This document shows, piece by piece, positions 1-8,369 of a stretch of 64,000 nt of DNA. Position 1 is the first letter of the stretch. The number at the start of each line of letters is the position of its first letter. Below the pieces are notes generated by a model. That model had not been told where the DNA came from and did not search any database. It saw only the letters and a program-made list of their open reading frames with translations. The DNA is taken from the NCBI RefSeq assembly GCF_037974355.1, contig NZ_CP150235.1:2852001-2916000 (forward strand), in the 5' to 3' direction. The translations under genes were made by a program, and so were the position numbers. Source of the stretch: Paenibacillus sp. FSL R5-0517 (lineage in GTDB: Bacteria; Bacillota; Bacilli; Paenibacillales; Paenibacillaceae).

Positions 1-102
1 GTTCTGCCTGCACGTTTAGCTGTAGCTGAACTTGGTAATAGAGCAGGAGCAATCGGGGCATTGGCTGTAATCAGGTCGAGTCTGGCACGGACATACCATT
101 AG
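1..102 (+). CDS. C-terminal end of a ROK-family protein (partial)
   Basis: Frame 1 is open from the window edge to a TAG at 100-102 and encodes 33 residues. The segment ELGNRAGAIGAL resembles the glycine-rich C-terminal segment of ROK sugar kinases and repressors, where a similar LGN-AG-GA pattern is usual. Only the tail is visible, so kinase and repressor members cannot be told apart. It lies just upstream of an MFS transporter and a sensor-type AraC regulator on the same strand, which fits a sugar-related locus. The ROK assignment rests on one short motif. Confidence 0.5.
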   Translation, partial: VLPARLAVAELGNRAGAIGALAVIRSSLARTYH

Positions 103-144
103 AGATAGGTGAAGCTACTATAGAATTAAAGGATGGAGATCCGG

Positions 145-1368
145 ATGAGAAATAGACATATGAAGGCTTACACAGAGAAAATAAAAGCCGATTCTACTGA
201 TGCAAGACGTGTTTTGCTCAAATTACAGGGCCTGTATCTGTTTATGGGACTTGCCGGGGGGATGTTTAACCCGTACATCAATCCCATTTTGGTTGCACAA
301 GGTTTTTCCAGTAAAGAAACCGGATTTATCATGGCGTTTGGCACACTTGTATCTATTATTCTTCAACCTATATGGGGAATTCTGGTAGATAAATTCAAAA
401 AGACACGGTTCGTACTGATAATTAGCCTGCTCGTTCCTGCATCGTTAGCGTACTTCTACAATATTCAAGTGTACATTATATTAATATTGATTTATACTTT
501 ATGCACTATATTCCAAGTGACACAAATACCTGTGGCTGACTCCTATGCGGTTACCGCCGCGAGAGCAGCCAACACCTCATATGGCATGATCCGACTCTTC
601 GGGAGCATAGGAACCGGAGTTGGAGGATTTGCAGCAGGGATGTATCTCTCTCAGTTTTCCATTCACATGTTATGGCTGCCGTTTCTGATGTTTAACGTTC
701 TAAGCGCCATACTGGCAAGCACACTCCCCCGGCAGACGAGCATATCCTCGTCCTCGGTAACCTTCTCCGTAGGTTTGGCAAGATTGCTCCGAAACCGGAC
801 ATTCCTTCTATTTCTAACAGGTTGTTTCCTGGTTAACCAAACGCTCACTGCGTTTAACTCCTTTTTTGTTATTTCATTTCAGATGGCTGGCGGTTCTGTG
901 AAGATGACAGGTACAGCGCTATTGCTTGCATCAATCACCAATGTTCCATCCATGTTGGCAGCGGCATTCGTACTCCGAAAATGGGGGCATGAACGCACGA
1001 TGTTGCTTGCAGCCGGTGCGTATATGTTACGTTGGGGAATACAATGGCTATGGCCAACGCCTGAGGTAATGATTGGCGTTCAGGTACTGCATGGGTTGTC
1101 CTTCGGATTCTTCTATATCGCAGCAGTGGAATATGTGGCTTCGGTTACGGGACGGGAAATGCAGGCCACGGGACAAAGTTTATTTAACATGGTGTTTGCC
1201 GGCCTGGGCGGAATTGTTGGTAATATGCTTAATGGATATTTGCTCGATTCCGGCGGTCCATCACTGATGTATCTGGCTTGTACGATTAGTGCAGCATTAG
1301 GATCGGTGATTCTGTATATCGTCAGCAGGCAGGCCAAAGATGAAAGAAGATCATACTCATTAGAATAG
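145..1368 (+). CDS. MFS transporter (LacY/MFS_1-like)
   Basis: A 407-residue, very hydrophobic protein with about twelve membrane segments. Between the second and third is a basic loop (DKFKKTRF) of the kind found in the MFS signature. It most resembles the MFS_1-like/LacY-type group, often sugar or nucleoside symporters. The ATG at 145 is chosen because AGGATGGAG ends six bases before it; an in-frame ATG at 133 lies inside that ribosome-binding sequence. It sits between a ROK gene end and an AraC sensor-regulator, so a sugar substrate is likely. Which substrate, and the direction of transport, cannot be read from the sequence. Confidence 0.8.
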   Translation: MRNRHMKAYTEKIKADSTDARRVLLKLQGLYLFMGLAGGMFNPYINPILVAQGFSSKETGFIMAFGTLVSIILQPIWGILVDKFKKTRFVLIISLLVPASLAYFYNIQVYIILILIYTLCTIFQVTQIPVADSYAVTAARAANTSYGMIRLFGSIGTGVGGFAAGMYLSQFSIHMLWLPFLMFNVLSAILASTLPRQTSISSSSVTFSVGLARLLRNRTFLLFLTGCFLVNQTLTAFNSFFVISFQMAGGSVKMTGTALLLASITNVPSMLAAAFVLRKWGHERTMLLAAGAYMLRWGIQWLWPTPEVMIGVQVLHGLSFGFFYIAAVEYVASVTGREMQATGQSLFNMVFAGLGGIVGNMLNGYLLDSGGPSLMYLACTISAALGSVILYIVSRQAKDERRSYSLE

Positions 1369-1389
1369 CGATGGAAGGAGTTGGAGCCT

Positions 1390-3633
1390 ATGAGAGTAAA
1401 TCTGAAGCGGAATTGGCACACCAAGTTGCTGTATTCCTATTTTCCTATTTTTCTGCTTACGATTTCCATTCTGATCTTTCTCTCCTTCCTGATTGTCAAC
1501 GAACTCTCACGTAACGAAACGCAAAAAGCAGACATGATCTCCACCCGTTATATCGTGGATACACTGGAACGCTCGCTAAGCGATATCGAACTCCGGTTGC
1601 TTGAAGACATTGGTGCGAACAAGACATACAGTCGTTTTTTGGAGGCCGGACAGGGACAATTGTCGAGTCAGTTCATCTATGATGCGGCAAGTGGACTGGG
1701 ACGTATGTTGGATCAGCAGGATATGATTCAATCCATTTATCTCTATCGCATGTCAGATTCCCAGATCCTTACGCCGAGAGGCATGATGCGCTTGGAAGAT
1801 TTCGAAGATCGTGCCTATATTGAACAAGCTTTGAAAGATCGGGAGAACCTCGGTTGGAACCTGCCACGTGAATACAAGGAACGTTCTTTTGACGTACCTT
1901 CACAGGTGATTAGCATGAATAAGTGGCTTCCTTTACCGTGGGGCGGAGAAGGTCTGCTCGTCATAACAATCCGCATGTATGCAGTCGAACGGCAGATTGA
2001 TAACATGACGAATGAAAAGTTATCCGTTCTTCAGGTACGGGACAAGAGCGACAATCTGATCTATACAGCGCATCAAATGGACCCTTCAGCAGGTGAAATC
2101 CTTAATCATGTGTCTTCCGACAAGCTTGGTCTCGTCTTCGAGAGCGGCATTCAATCCGGACAACTGTATTCATGGGTATCGCTTGTCTCTTATGTGTGGA
2201 TTGGCATTGGATTATTAACGATTGTTGGCGCGGTGGCGGGACTGATCTACATTACGCGTAGAAATACGCGGCCAATCCAGCTCATCATGAATCGAATTCA
2301 GGCGTTACAGCCACGTGCCGAGGAGGATGAAGCAGCTCCATCCGTCAAGGATGAATTGGCTCTCATCGACCGTGCGCTGGAACATCTGATTGCTCAGACG
2401 GTTGATTATGAGAAACAGCATCATGAAAACTTGCTGATTCATCGCAGACAATTACTTGTTGATCTGATGGAAGGGGAACGCATGGATTCGTTCCGTCAGC
2501 GACTTCGCCATCTGCAACCGCTAGAGGAACGTTTCATGGAACCGAAGAGTGTGGCTGTCCTGATTGCGGAGATGAATGGTGACGACCTCTCGACCAATCA
2601 GAATATTCTGAAGATTGCGCTTATGAATGTGGTGGAAGAACTTGTGCAGAACGAGACCCAATTCGGCGGTTGGGCTGAATGGTTTGGGAACCGAAGGCTT
2701 ATTGTGGTGATTGCATCGGATGAGCAGGAAGGACTGGATCGTGAATTGCTTATGGATCTGGCTAAGCAGATGCATATGTGGATTGCGGAAAACTTCCGCC
2801 TCCGGTTTACCTTCGGGATTGGACGAACCGTATCGGGCTGGGAGGAGATTACTCGATCCTATGCGAGTGCCGATGCGGGGTTGCAGCATAGACTTACCCT
2901 TGGTAAAGATGCGATCGTTCTCAGTGAGCAACTGCCGGATCGTATTGAGCTGCAATCGTATAAGTACTTGCAGATGCTCGCGGACTTTGTCCGTGAATTC
3001 AGGCTTACTGGTGATGGCTGGCGGACACAACTGGATCAGATGTTTGTTGCGTTCAGCGAAGATCAGATTACGGATAACGATATTCGCATGTTACTGCAGG
3101 CGTTAATTCAGATGTTGTCCCGTGAATTCGGAGAGCTGTCTGAGCGGTTACAGAGCCAATTTGCCGAGGAAATTCTGACACGTCTTCGCAGTGATATCCA
3201 ACAGGTAGAGACACTGGAGGGAATTCAGGACATTTTGCAGGAATGGTTGAAAGAGGTCTATCGCAATTATGTGTCTGTGAATGAAACGAAAAGTCATCGC
3301 GCAATGATTAACGAGCTGCGGATTTATATTGAAGAACATTTTGATGATCCGGATCTGTCCCTAAAACATCTAAGCGATCGGTTCCAGATTTCGGGCAAAT
3401 ATGCGAGTTATTTGTTCAAGGAAGAGTTTGAGATGAAGTTTGTTGATTTTCTGGTGAAACTGAGGGTCGAAAAGGCCTGCCGTTTGTTGTCTGCATCCGA
3501 TATGGCAGTTCAGGATATTGCGCTGCAAGTAGGTTATGCTAACGCCATCTCTTTCGGCCGAGTATTTAAACGGATTATGGGTGTGACACCGGGGGACTAC
3601 CGCAAGCAGAGTGGAAAACAAGGGGATCAATAA
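1390..3633 (+). CDS. membrane-bound AraC-family sensor-regulator
   Basis: A 747-residue one-component regulator. A membrane segment lies near residues 13-37 and a second near 262-287, enclosing a roughly 220-residue extracellular sensing region. A cytoplasmic linker with a YesN-like middle region follows, then a C-terminal AraC helix-turn-helix (about 640-745) containing DLSLKHLSDRF and DIALQVGYANAISFGRVFK. This architecture is common in Paenibacillus next to LplABC-type sugar importers, which fits the transporter at 4.6-8.2 kb. The ATG at 1390 follows GGAAGGAG by nine bases; the TTG at 1381 touches the ribosome-binding site and is unlikely. It probably controls the downstream uptake genes; this is inferred from context. 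Confidence 0.85.
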   Translation: MRVNLKRNWHTKLLYSYFPIFLLTISILIFLSFLIVNELSRNETQKADMISTRYIVDTLERSLSDIELRLLEDIGANKTYSRFLEAGQGQLSSQFIYDAASGLGRMLDQQDMIQSIYLYRMSDSQILTPRGMMRLEDFEDRAYIEQALKDRENLGWNLPREYKERSFDVPSQVISMNKWLPLPWGGEGLLVITIRMYAVERQIDNMTNEKLSVLQVRDKSDNLIYTAHQMDPSAGEILNHVSSDKLGLVFESGIQSGQLYSWVSLVSYVWIGIGLLTIVGAVAGLIYITRRNTRPIQLIMNRIQALQPRAEEDEAAPSVKDELALIDRALEHLIAQTVDYEKQHHENLLIHRRQLLVDLMEGERMDSFRQRLRHLQPLEERFMEPKSVAVLIAEMNGDDLSTNQNILKIALMNVVEELVQNETQFGGWAEWFGNRRLIVVIASDEQEGLDRELLMDLAKQMHMWIAENFRLRFTFGIGRTVSGWEEITRSYASADAGLQHRLTLGKDAIVLSEQLPDRIELQSYKYLQMLADFVREFRLTGDGWRTQLDQMFVAFSEDQITDNDIRMLLQALIQMLSREFGELSERLQSQFAEEILTRLRSDIQQVETLEGIQDILQEWLKEVYRNYVSVNETKSHRAMINELRIYIEEHFDDPDLSLKHLSDRFQISGKYASYLFKEEFEMKFVDFLVKLRVEKACRLLSASDMAVQDIALQVGYANAISFGRVFKRIMGVTPGDYRKQSGKQGDQ

Positions 3634-3697
3634 TGATATTGGTCGTGTTAGAACACACGTTAGCGGGTGAAATCGATTAATCTTAGAAATATCTATG

Positions 3698-3756
3698 AAA
3701 TCTCCTGTATGAGGGAATAGGGTTCGTACCTTATCGCCCTCTGCAGGAGATTTTTT
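3698..3756 (+). terminator. rho-independent terminator after the AraC sensor gene
   Basis: AAATCTCCTG at 3698 pairs with CAGGAGATTT near 3743, with a second short pairing of GAGGG with CCCTC inside. The 3' arm runs into six T residues. It separates the regulator from the small gene at 3870. Confidence 0.85.
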
Positions 3757-3869
3757 GGATGCTCAACCACGATCTTGGGCCAGTGTAGCTGGTGCGTTAA
3801 GGAATTTTACGAGTGTCCTATACTAAGCAATATGACAATTCATTAATTTATAGGGCAGGAGTTGCATAG

Positions 3870-4241
3870 ATGTACAAATACGGACAGCAAGTGTGGGGAT
3901 CGGTAGATATCAGTAAACGGGTTACCATCACAGCAAGCAATAACACATTTACATTTAATGTAGATAACTCGTCATACACGATAACGCTGCCTGTTGGTAC
4001 CTACACAACAAGTCAACAAAGGCATGAATCCGAACTTATTCAGGCCATTTCGAAGGCAGGGGCGGCTCAGAACATTCCAGTACGATTTATTTTGGGCGGA
4101 ATGCATTATGATGAGAAGTATAATGTATTGATATTGGAACATACGGACACGAGCAACGAACATGTTATTGATCAATTTGTGGGAAATGCCATCGATACGT
4201 TGTTTGGTCAAGTGAAGTTTAATCTTCCGCCGAGGAATTAG
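3870..4241 (+). CDS. small beta-rich protein of unknown function
   Basis: A 123-residue protein without signal peptide or membrane segment. The ATG at 3870 follows GGGCAGGAG. The N-terminal half alternates polar and beta-branched residues (VTITASNNTFTFNV) and is followed by ITLPVGTYT, then a helical stretch and another strand-rich part. The pattern of strand, LP-GTYT turn and following helix recalls repeated-display domains of structural or fibre proteins. I do not recognise the family. It is flanked by terminators on both sides, so it appears to be a monocistronic unit between the AraC sensor and the solute-binding protein. Confidence 0.65.
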   Translation: MYKYGQQVWGSVDISKRVTITASNNTFTFNVDNSSYTITLPVGTYTTSQQRHESELIQAISKAGAAQNIPVRFILGGMHYDEKYNVLILEHTDTSNEHVIDQFVGNAIDTLFGQVKFNLPPRN

Positions 4242-4276
4242 TGAGTTCAATCGTTCTACAAGTGTTGTTAAACAAG

Positions 4277-4310
4277 GAGATCACATAAGATGTGGTCTCT
4301 TTTTCTTTCT
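4277..4310 (+). terminator. terminator after the 123-residue protein gene
   Basis: GAGATCACA (4277-4285) pairs with TGTGGTCTC (4291-4299), with one G-T pair and a five-base loop, and runs straight into TTTTTC. Confidence 0.85.
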
Positions 4311-4511
4311 TTTGAAGAAAGATTCATTGGAAAAAGGATTATTGCAAGCTGGGCGATGCCAGATAGCGTATGAGAATCCAATGAAATGCAACATATTGCG
4401 TTATCATAGTTTACATATAAGGCGTGAAAATTGTATATTGTCAGGAAATATGTTTATATATCGCGGTTTTTAACTAAAAAAACGTCATTTTTGCATTTTG
4501 AAAATAGTTTA

Positions 4512-4540
4512 TTGTCTAATGTCGAATTCGTATGTAATGA
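4512..4540 (+). promoter_or_regulatory. candidate promoter of the solute-binding protein operon
   Basis: TTGTCT, a 17-base spacer and TAATGA form a plausible sigma-A promoter within the otherwise gene-free stretch 4311-4636. The stretch is AT-rich (4430-4530 especially). Transcription from here would give a leader of roughly 90 bases. No riboswitch fold was recognised in it. Confidence 0.4.
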
Positions 4541-4636
4541 TTAGTGACATTCACAGGTGCAACGAAATGCACGAACCAAGTGGAGTGGCAATCATGTGAA
4601 TCCATATCAGAGTGTGTGCGAAAGGGGAAAGGTCAA

Positions 4637-6238
4637 ATGAGATTATTTCAAAGACGTAAGGCAGGCAAGGCAAGTTCAATCCTCGCAGTGGTAACAGCAT
4701 TCACTCTATTATTATCCGCATGTTCATCAGGAAGCGAATCTGCATCTTCATCCGGAGAATCAGGTTCGGGGGAAAAAACGACTTTGAAAGTAGAAATCTT
4801 CGACCGGGGAAATACGCCGGCGGGCTACACCATTTCAGACAGTTATCTGACTCGCTTCATTCAAGAGAAGTTTGGTGATCCAAACAACATCGATGTTCAG
4901 TTTGTTCCGGTACCTCGCTCGGAGGAAGTACAGAAGCTTAACGTTCTGATGGCGAGTGGCTCTGAAGTACCTGATATCGTATTTACCTACGACTCAGGAA
5001 CATTCAACCGATATGCAGAGCAAGGAGGTCTGACTGAACTTACCGATCTGCTCAATCAAAGCGGCCCTAACCTGAAGAAGTTCCTGGGTGATGAAACGCT
5101 GGCCTACGGTCAATACGATGGGCAACAGTTCGCGGTTCCGGGTAAACGTCTTGTACTTGGCAAATACGCATCCTATGTTCGTCAGGATTGGCTGGACGCA
5201 CTCGGATTGCCTTCACCTGAGACAGCTGAGGAGCTGCATACCACATTGAAGGCCTTTAAGGAAAAAGATCCGGGTAAGGTGGGCACAGGACTTATCCCAA
5301 TGGGGATGTCCATTGCTTCGGCTCAATATGAACCTCTGATCTGGTCATTCATTGAACCGCTGACGGAAGAACAAAAATATACATTAACACAACAACTGGG
5401 TTCCAATGACTATCCAACGTTGTTGCCGGGTTTCAAGGACGCCTTGAAATATATGAACACACTTTATAATGAAGGTTTGATGAGCAAGGACTTTGGACTC
5501 GACAAAGATAAGAAAAAGCTGTGGGAAGATGTATCTAACGGCAAAGTTGGATTTTACACCGAGGATGCAGGGGAGATTTACATCTCCGGTACGTACAAAA
5601 ACCTGCAAACCAATCAACCAGGTGCAGTGATCACACCGATTGATGCATTCAAAAACTCCGAAGGCAAATTCGCCAAACCAGCATATGCTCCCAATGCGAT
5701 GTATGTCATGATTCCAAAATCAAGCAAAAATGCGGAAGCAGCGATGAAGTACCTGGATTGGATGGCTTCTGACAACAACTTGTTCGACCTGCAATTTGGT
5801 GTTGAAAATGAGAACTATGAGCTTGTGGACGGTGTGCCACTGATCAAAGATGATGCTTCTCCTGAAATCGCAGGTCGTATCTATAATTCCGGTGACATTG
5901 CCATTATCGTCAATGGTAAATACGTTGGGGATGACAAGAAAAATGAAGAGGCTTATGTCGTACAGGTAGAATCGAAGTATCGGGATGATATGCGCAAGTC
6001 GGTAGCCATTTCCAACACGGACACGATTCAACCGGTACGCTTCTCCAAACCGATTGATGCAGAAGCGCGCTACGGTAACGGCCTGAAAGACAAGTTTATG
6101 GAGTTCTTCGTGAAAACAACCATTTCCAAACCGGCTGACTTTGAAGCGACGTATGACAGCATGATGAAGGATTACATGGCGAGCGGTGGTCAAGCAATCC
6201 TGGATGAACGTACAGAAGCTTACAAAGCGATGAAATAA
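4637..6238 (+). CDS. extracellular solute-binding lipoprotein (LplA/YtcQ-like)
   Basis: A 533-residue family-1 solute-binding protein of a carbohydrate ABC importer. The start has basic residues, a hydrophobic core and the lipobox LLSAC with the lipid-carrying cysteine at residue 29, then a serine/glycine linker. The long mature part is typical of the 500-plus-residue LplA/YtcQ type, not of the shorter MalE type. The ATG at 4637 follows GGGGAAAGG; the frame is open further upstream to 4544 but lacks a ribosome-binding site there. Two permease genes follow. The ligand cannot be read from the sequence; an oligosaccharide is likely. Confidence 0.9.
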   Translation: MRLFQRRKAGKASSILAVVTAFTLLLSACSSGSESASSSGESGSGEKTTLKVEIFDRGNTPAGYTISDSYLTRFIQEKFGDPNNIDVQFVPVPRSEEVQKLNVLMASGSEVPDIVFTYDSGTFNRYAEQGGLTELTDLLNQSGPNLKKFLGDETLAYGQYDGQQFAVPGKRLVLGKYASYVRQDWLDALGLPSPETAEELHTTLKAFKEKDPGKVGTGLIPMGMSIASAQYEPLIWSFIEPLTEEQKYTLTQQLGSNDYPTLLPGFKDALKYMNTLYNEGLMSKDFGLDKDKKKLWEDVSNGKVGFYTEDAGEIYISGTYKNLQTNQPGAVITPIDAFKNSEGKFAKPAYAPNAMYVMIPKSSKNAEAAMKYLDWMASDNNLFDLQFGVENENYELVDGVPLIKDDASPEIAGRIYNSGDIAIIVNGKYVGDDKKNEEAYVVQVESKYRDDMRKSVAISNTDTIQPVRFSKPIDAEARYGNGLKDKFMEFFVKTTISKPADFEATYDSMMKDYMASGGQAILDERTEAYKAMK

Positions 6239-6279
6239 GCAGAGTAGAGAACACATCTAATGTGAACGACAACAAAGAA

Positions 6280-6328
6280 CAGGGATTTCATTAGGGCGAT
6301 GGCAACATCGCCTTGATGAAGAATCCTG
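6280..6328 (+). other. stable intercistronic hairpin without a T-tract
   Basis: TTCATTAGGGCGATG pairs with CATCGCCTTGATGAA through about 15 pairs including two G-U, closed by the tetraloop GCAA, with further CAGG/CCTG pairing outside. No run of T follows. Its place between the solute-binding protein and the first permease suggests an mRNA 3'-end stabiliser or processing point that raises lipoprotein levels over permease levels. Confidence 0.7.
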
Positions 6329-6349
6329 AATGACATGGGGGGAAGGTTT

Positions 6350-7252
6350 ATGAAAACAAGCATCTATTTCCGCAGAAACTGGCAACTATATGCGTTGCTC
6401 CTACTGCCCATGATCTACTTCATTATTTTCAAGTATGGGCCAATGTATGGTGTGCAGATTGCGTTCAAGGATTTTAACTTCTTCCAAGGGATCTCTGGTA
6501 GTGAGTGGATTGGCTTGGATGCATTCAGAGAAGTGTTTCAAAATCAGGGGTTTTACACGGCATTACGCAACACGTTGGTACTAAACATGCTGGATTTATT
6601 GGTTTCCTTCCCGGCGCCGCTTATACTGGCCATCTTATTATTCGAGCTGAAAAAGGCTTGGTTCAAAAAGATGGCACAGACGTTGCTCTACATTCCACAC
6701 TTTATCTCATGGGTTATTATTGGAGGGATCGTGCTTCAGGTTTTCGGAACGCAGTCCGGTTTCATCAACAATATCTTGATGAGCATGGGGTTTGATCCAT
6801 TGCCATTCCTTTCAGACAAAAACTATTGGCTCTTCACGTATCTTGCGGTAGGCGTGTGGCAGAGTGCAGGGTGGGGAACGATTCTGTATCTGGCATCCCT
6901 GACAGGCATTAACCGGGAACTGTATGAAGCGGCAGAAGTGGATGGAGCAAGTCGGCTGCGCAGAATCTGGCACATATCCTTGCCCGGCATCAAAACGACG
7001 ATTGTTACCTTATTGATCATCAATGTCGGCAACATGATCTCCATCGGCTTCGACCGACCGTTTATTATCGGAAATGTGGCTGTACGTGAATACTCGGATG
7101 TGCTCAGCACGTTTGTCTATCGTGTCGGTTTACAATCTGGTCAGGTCACGCTTGCAACAGCTGTAGGTTTGTTCCAGGCCTTAGTTGGACTTGTCTTCAT
7201 ACTCGGAGCAAACTATACGTCCAAGAAATTAACCGATGAGAGCATTATGTAG
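6350..7252 (+). CDS. ABC sugar permease, LplB-like
   Basis: A 300-residue inner-membrane permease with about six membrane segments. The EAA-type ATPase-contact loop is visible near residues 190-215 (EAAEVDGASRLRRIW followed by LPGI). It forms the heterodimeric channel with the next permease and takes substrate from the lipoprotein encoded upstream. The ATG at 6350 follows GGGGGAAGG by a few bases; the ATG at 6335 overlaps this site. No ATP-binding gene lies in the operon, so a shared MsmX-type ATPase elsewhere must energise it; that is inference from other LplABC systems. Confidence 0.92.
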   Translation: MKTSIYFRRNWQLYALLLLPMIYFIIFKYGPMYGVQIAFKDFNFFQGISGSEWIGLDAFREVFQNQGFYTALRNTLVLNMLDLLVSFPAPLILAILLFELKKAWFKKMAQTLLYIPHFISWVIIGGIVLQVFGTQSGFINNILMSMGFDPLPFLSDKNYWLFTYLAVGVWQSAGWGTILYLASLTGINRELYEAAEVDGASRLRRIWHISLPGIKTTIVTLLIINVGNMISIGFDRPFIIGNVAVREYSDVLSTFVYRVGLQSGQVTLATAVGLFQALVGLVFILGANYTSKKLTDESIM

Positions 7253-7291
7253 TGGATTTGATTCACATATGATCTGTAAGGAGTGAGTGGG

Positions 7292-8164
7292 ATGTCTGAA
7301 AACACGGCGAATCGAATATTCAACACGGTAAACGTCATTCTTATTATCATTACGATGGTGCTGTGTCTTGCACCATTCATTCATATTATTGCGATCTCGC
7401 TCAGCTCGAACCGAGCGATCGGTTCAGGTGAAGTTTCCTTTTTCCCCAAAGAGTTGTCCTTTGAAGCGTATAGCAAAGTGTTTGCAGATGGATCGATGAT
7501 TCGTTCCCTCATCTATACCATTTGGCTGACCGTCCTTAGTACGGTGCTAAGCATGGCGATGACCATTGCAGCGGCATACCCGCTGGCGAAGAGTAACCTG
7601 AAGGGACGCAAGTGGTTCATGCTTGTCATTGTGGTGACGATGTTCTTCAGTGGGGGGATTATTCCCGAGTACATTCTGATCAAAAATCTTCATCTGCTCG
7701 ACAGCACATGGGGGCTTATTCTGCCTGGATTAATTAGTCCGTTCTATATGATCATTCTCATTACCTTCTTCCGAGGTATTCCCGAAAGTCTGGAAGAAGC
7801 GGCGGGCATTGATGGAAGCAGCCACTTCGGAACACTGATGCGCATTATCTTGCCACTATCCCTTCCGGTTATGGCAACACTGAGCCTATTCTACGCGGTA
7901 GGACGCTGGAATGGTTTCCAGGATGCACTCATGTATATTACCAAGCCTGAGTTATACCCGTTACAATTGAAATTGTATCAGATGATTCAGCAAAACCAGA
8001 TTACAGAACTGATGCAGAACGAAGGCATTGGTGCCGTTCAGGTCTTGCCTGAGAGTCTGAAAGCAGCCAGCGTTATATTCTCAACATTACCGATCCTGCT
8101 GGTGTATCCATGGTTGCAGCGGTACTTTATCAGTGGCGTAATGGTAGGTGCTGTAAAAGGTTAA
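7292..8164 (+). CDS. ABC sugar permease, LplC/YtcP-like
   Basis: A 290-residue permease of the carbohydrate-uptake CUT1 type with about six membrane segments. The EAA loop is EEAAGIDGSSHFG followed by a helix and ILPLSLP. It pairs with the LplB-like permease just upstream. The ATG at 7292 is preceded by TAAGGAG with an eight-base gap; a GTG at 7283 overlaps that site. A 169-bp inverted-repeat element begins eight bases after its stop codon and separates it from the next gene. Confidence 0.92.
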   Translation: MSENTANRIFNTVNVILIIITMVLCLAPFIHIIAISLSSNRAIGSGEVSFFPKELSFEAYSKVFADGSMIRSLIYTIWLTVLSTVLSMAMTIAAAYPLAKSNLKGRKWFMLVIVVTMFFSGGIIPEYILIKNLHLLDSTWGLILPGLISPFYMIILITFFRGIPESLEEAAGIDGSSHFGTLMRIILPLSLPVMATLSLFYAVGRWNGFQDALMYITKPELYPLQLKLYQMIQQNQITELMQNEGIGAVQVLPESLKAASVIFSTLPILLVYPWLQRYFISGVMVGAVKG

Positions 8165-8171
8165 TAGAGGT

Positions 8172-8340
8172 TGTTCAAAAAGTTCACTTTTGATTACGAA
8201 TGATGCCTTAGTGGCATCATCAGCATCGAATATGAAATTCAGCCGAAATGTCCGTTGCTCACGTAGTTGTCCTACGCTCCGCTACTCCATTTCTAGCTTA
8301 ATTCCATCTTCTTGGTACTGAAAACTGATCTTTTTGAACA
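8172..8340. repeat. 169-bp element with ~20-bp terminal inverted repeats
   Basis: The element begins TGTTCAAAAAG and ends CTTTTTGAACA; the outer 20 bases of the two ends match at 18 positions as inverted repeats. Inside are a perfect 8-bp hairpin (ATGATGCC, loop TTAGT, GGCATCAT, 8200-8220) and a 5-bp hairpin (CGTAG/CTACG, 8262-8276). It carries no gene. No target duplication is evident and no second copy occurs in this window. It looks like a MITE-type or REP-type dispersed repeat sitting inside the sugar operon. Confidence 0.75.
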
Positions 8341-8369
8341 CGCACCTATAGTCTCGGGAGGTCCATGAC

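Noticed and set aside
2521..3030. Open frame of 169 codons on the minus strand inside the AraC sensor gene
   Set aside because: It lies wholly within a well-supported plus-strand gene, has no ribosome-binding site and shows no protein-like pattern; it is a shadow of codon usage.
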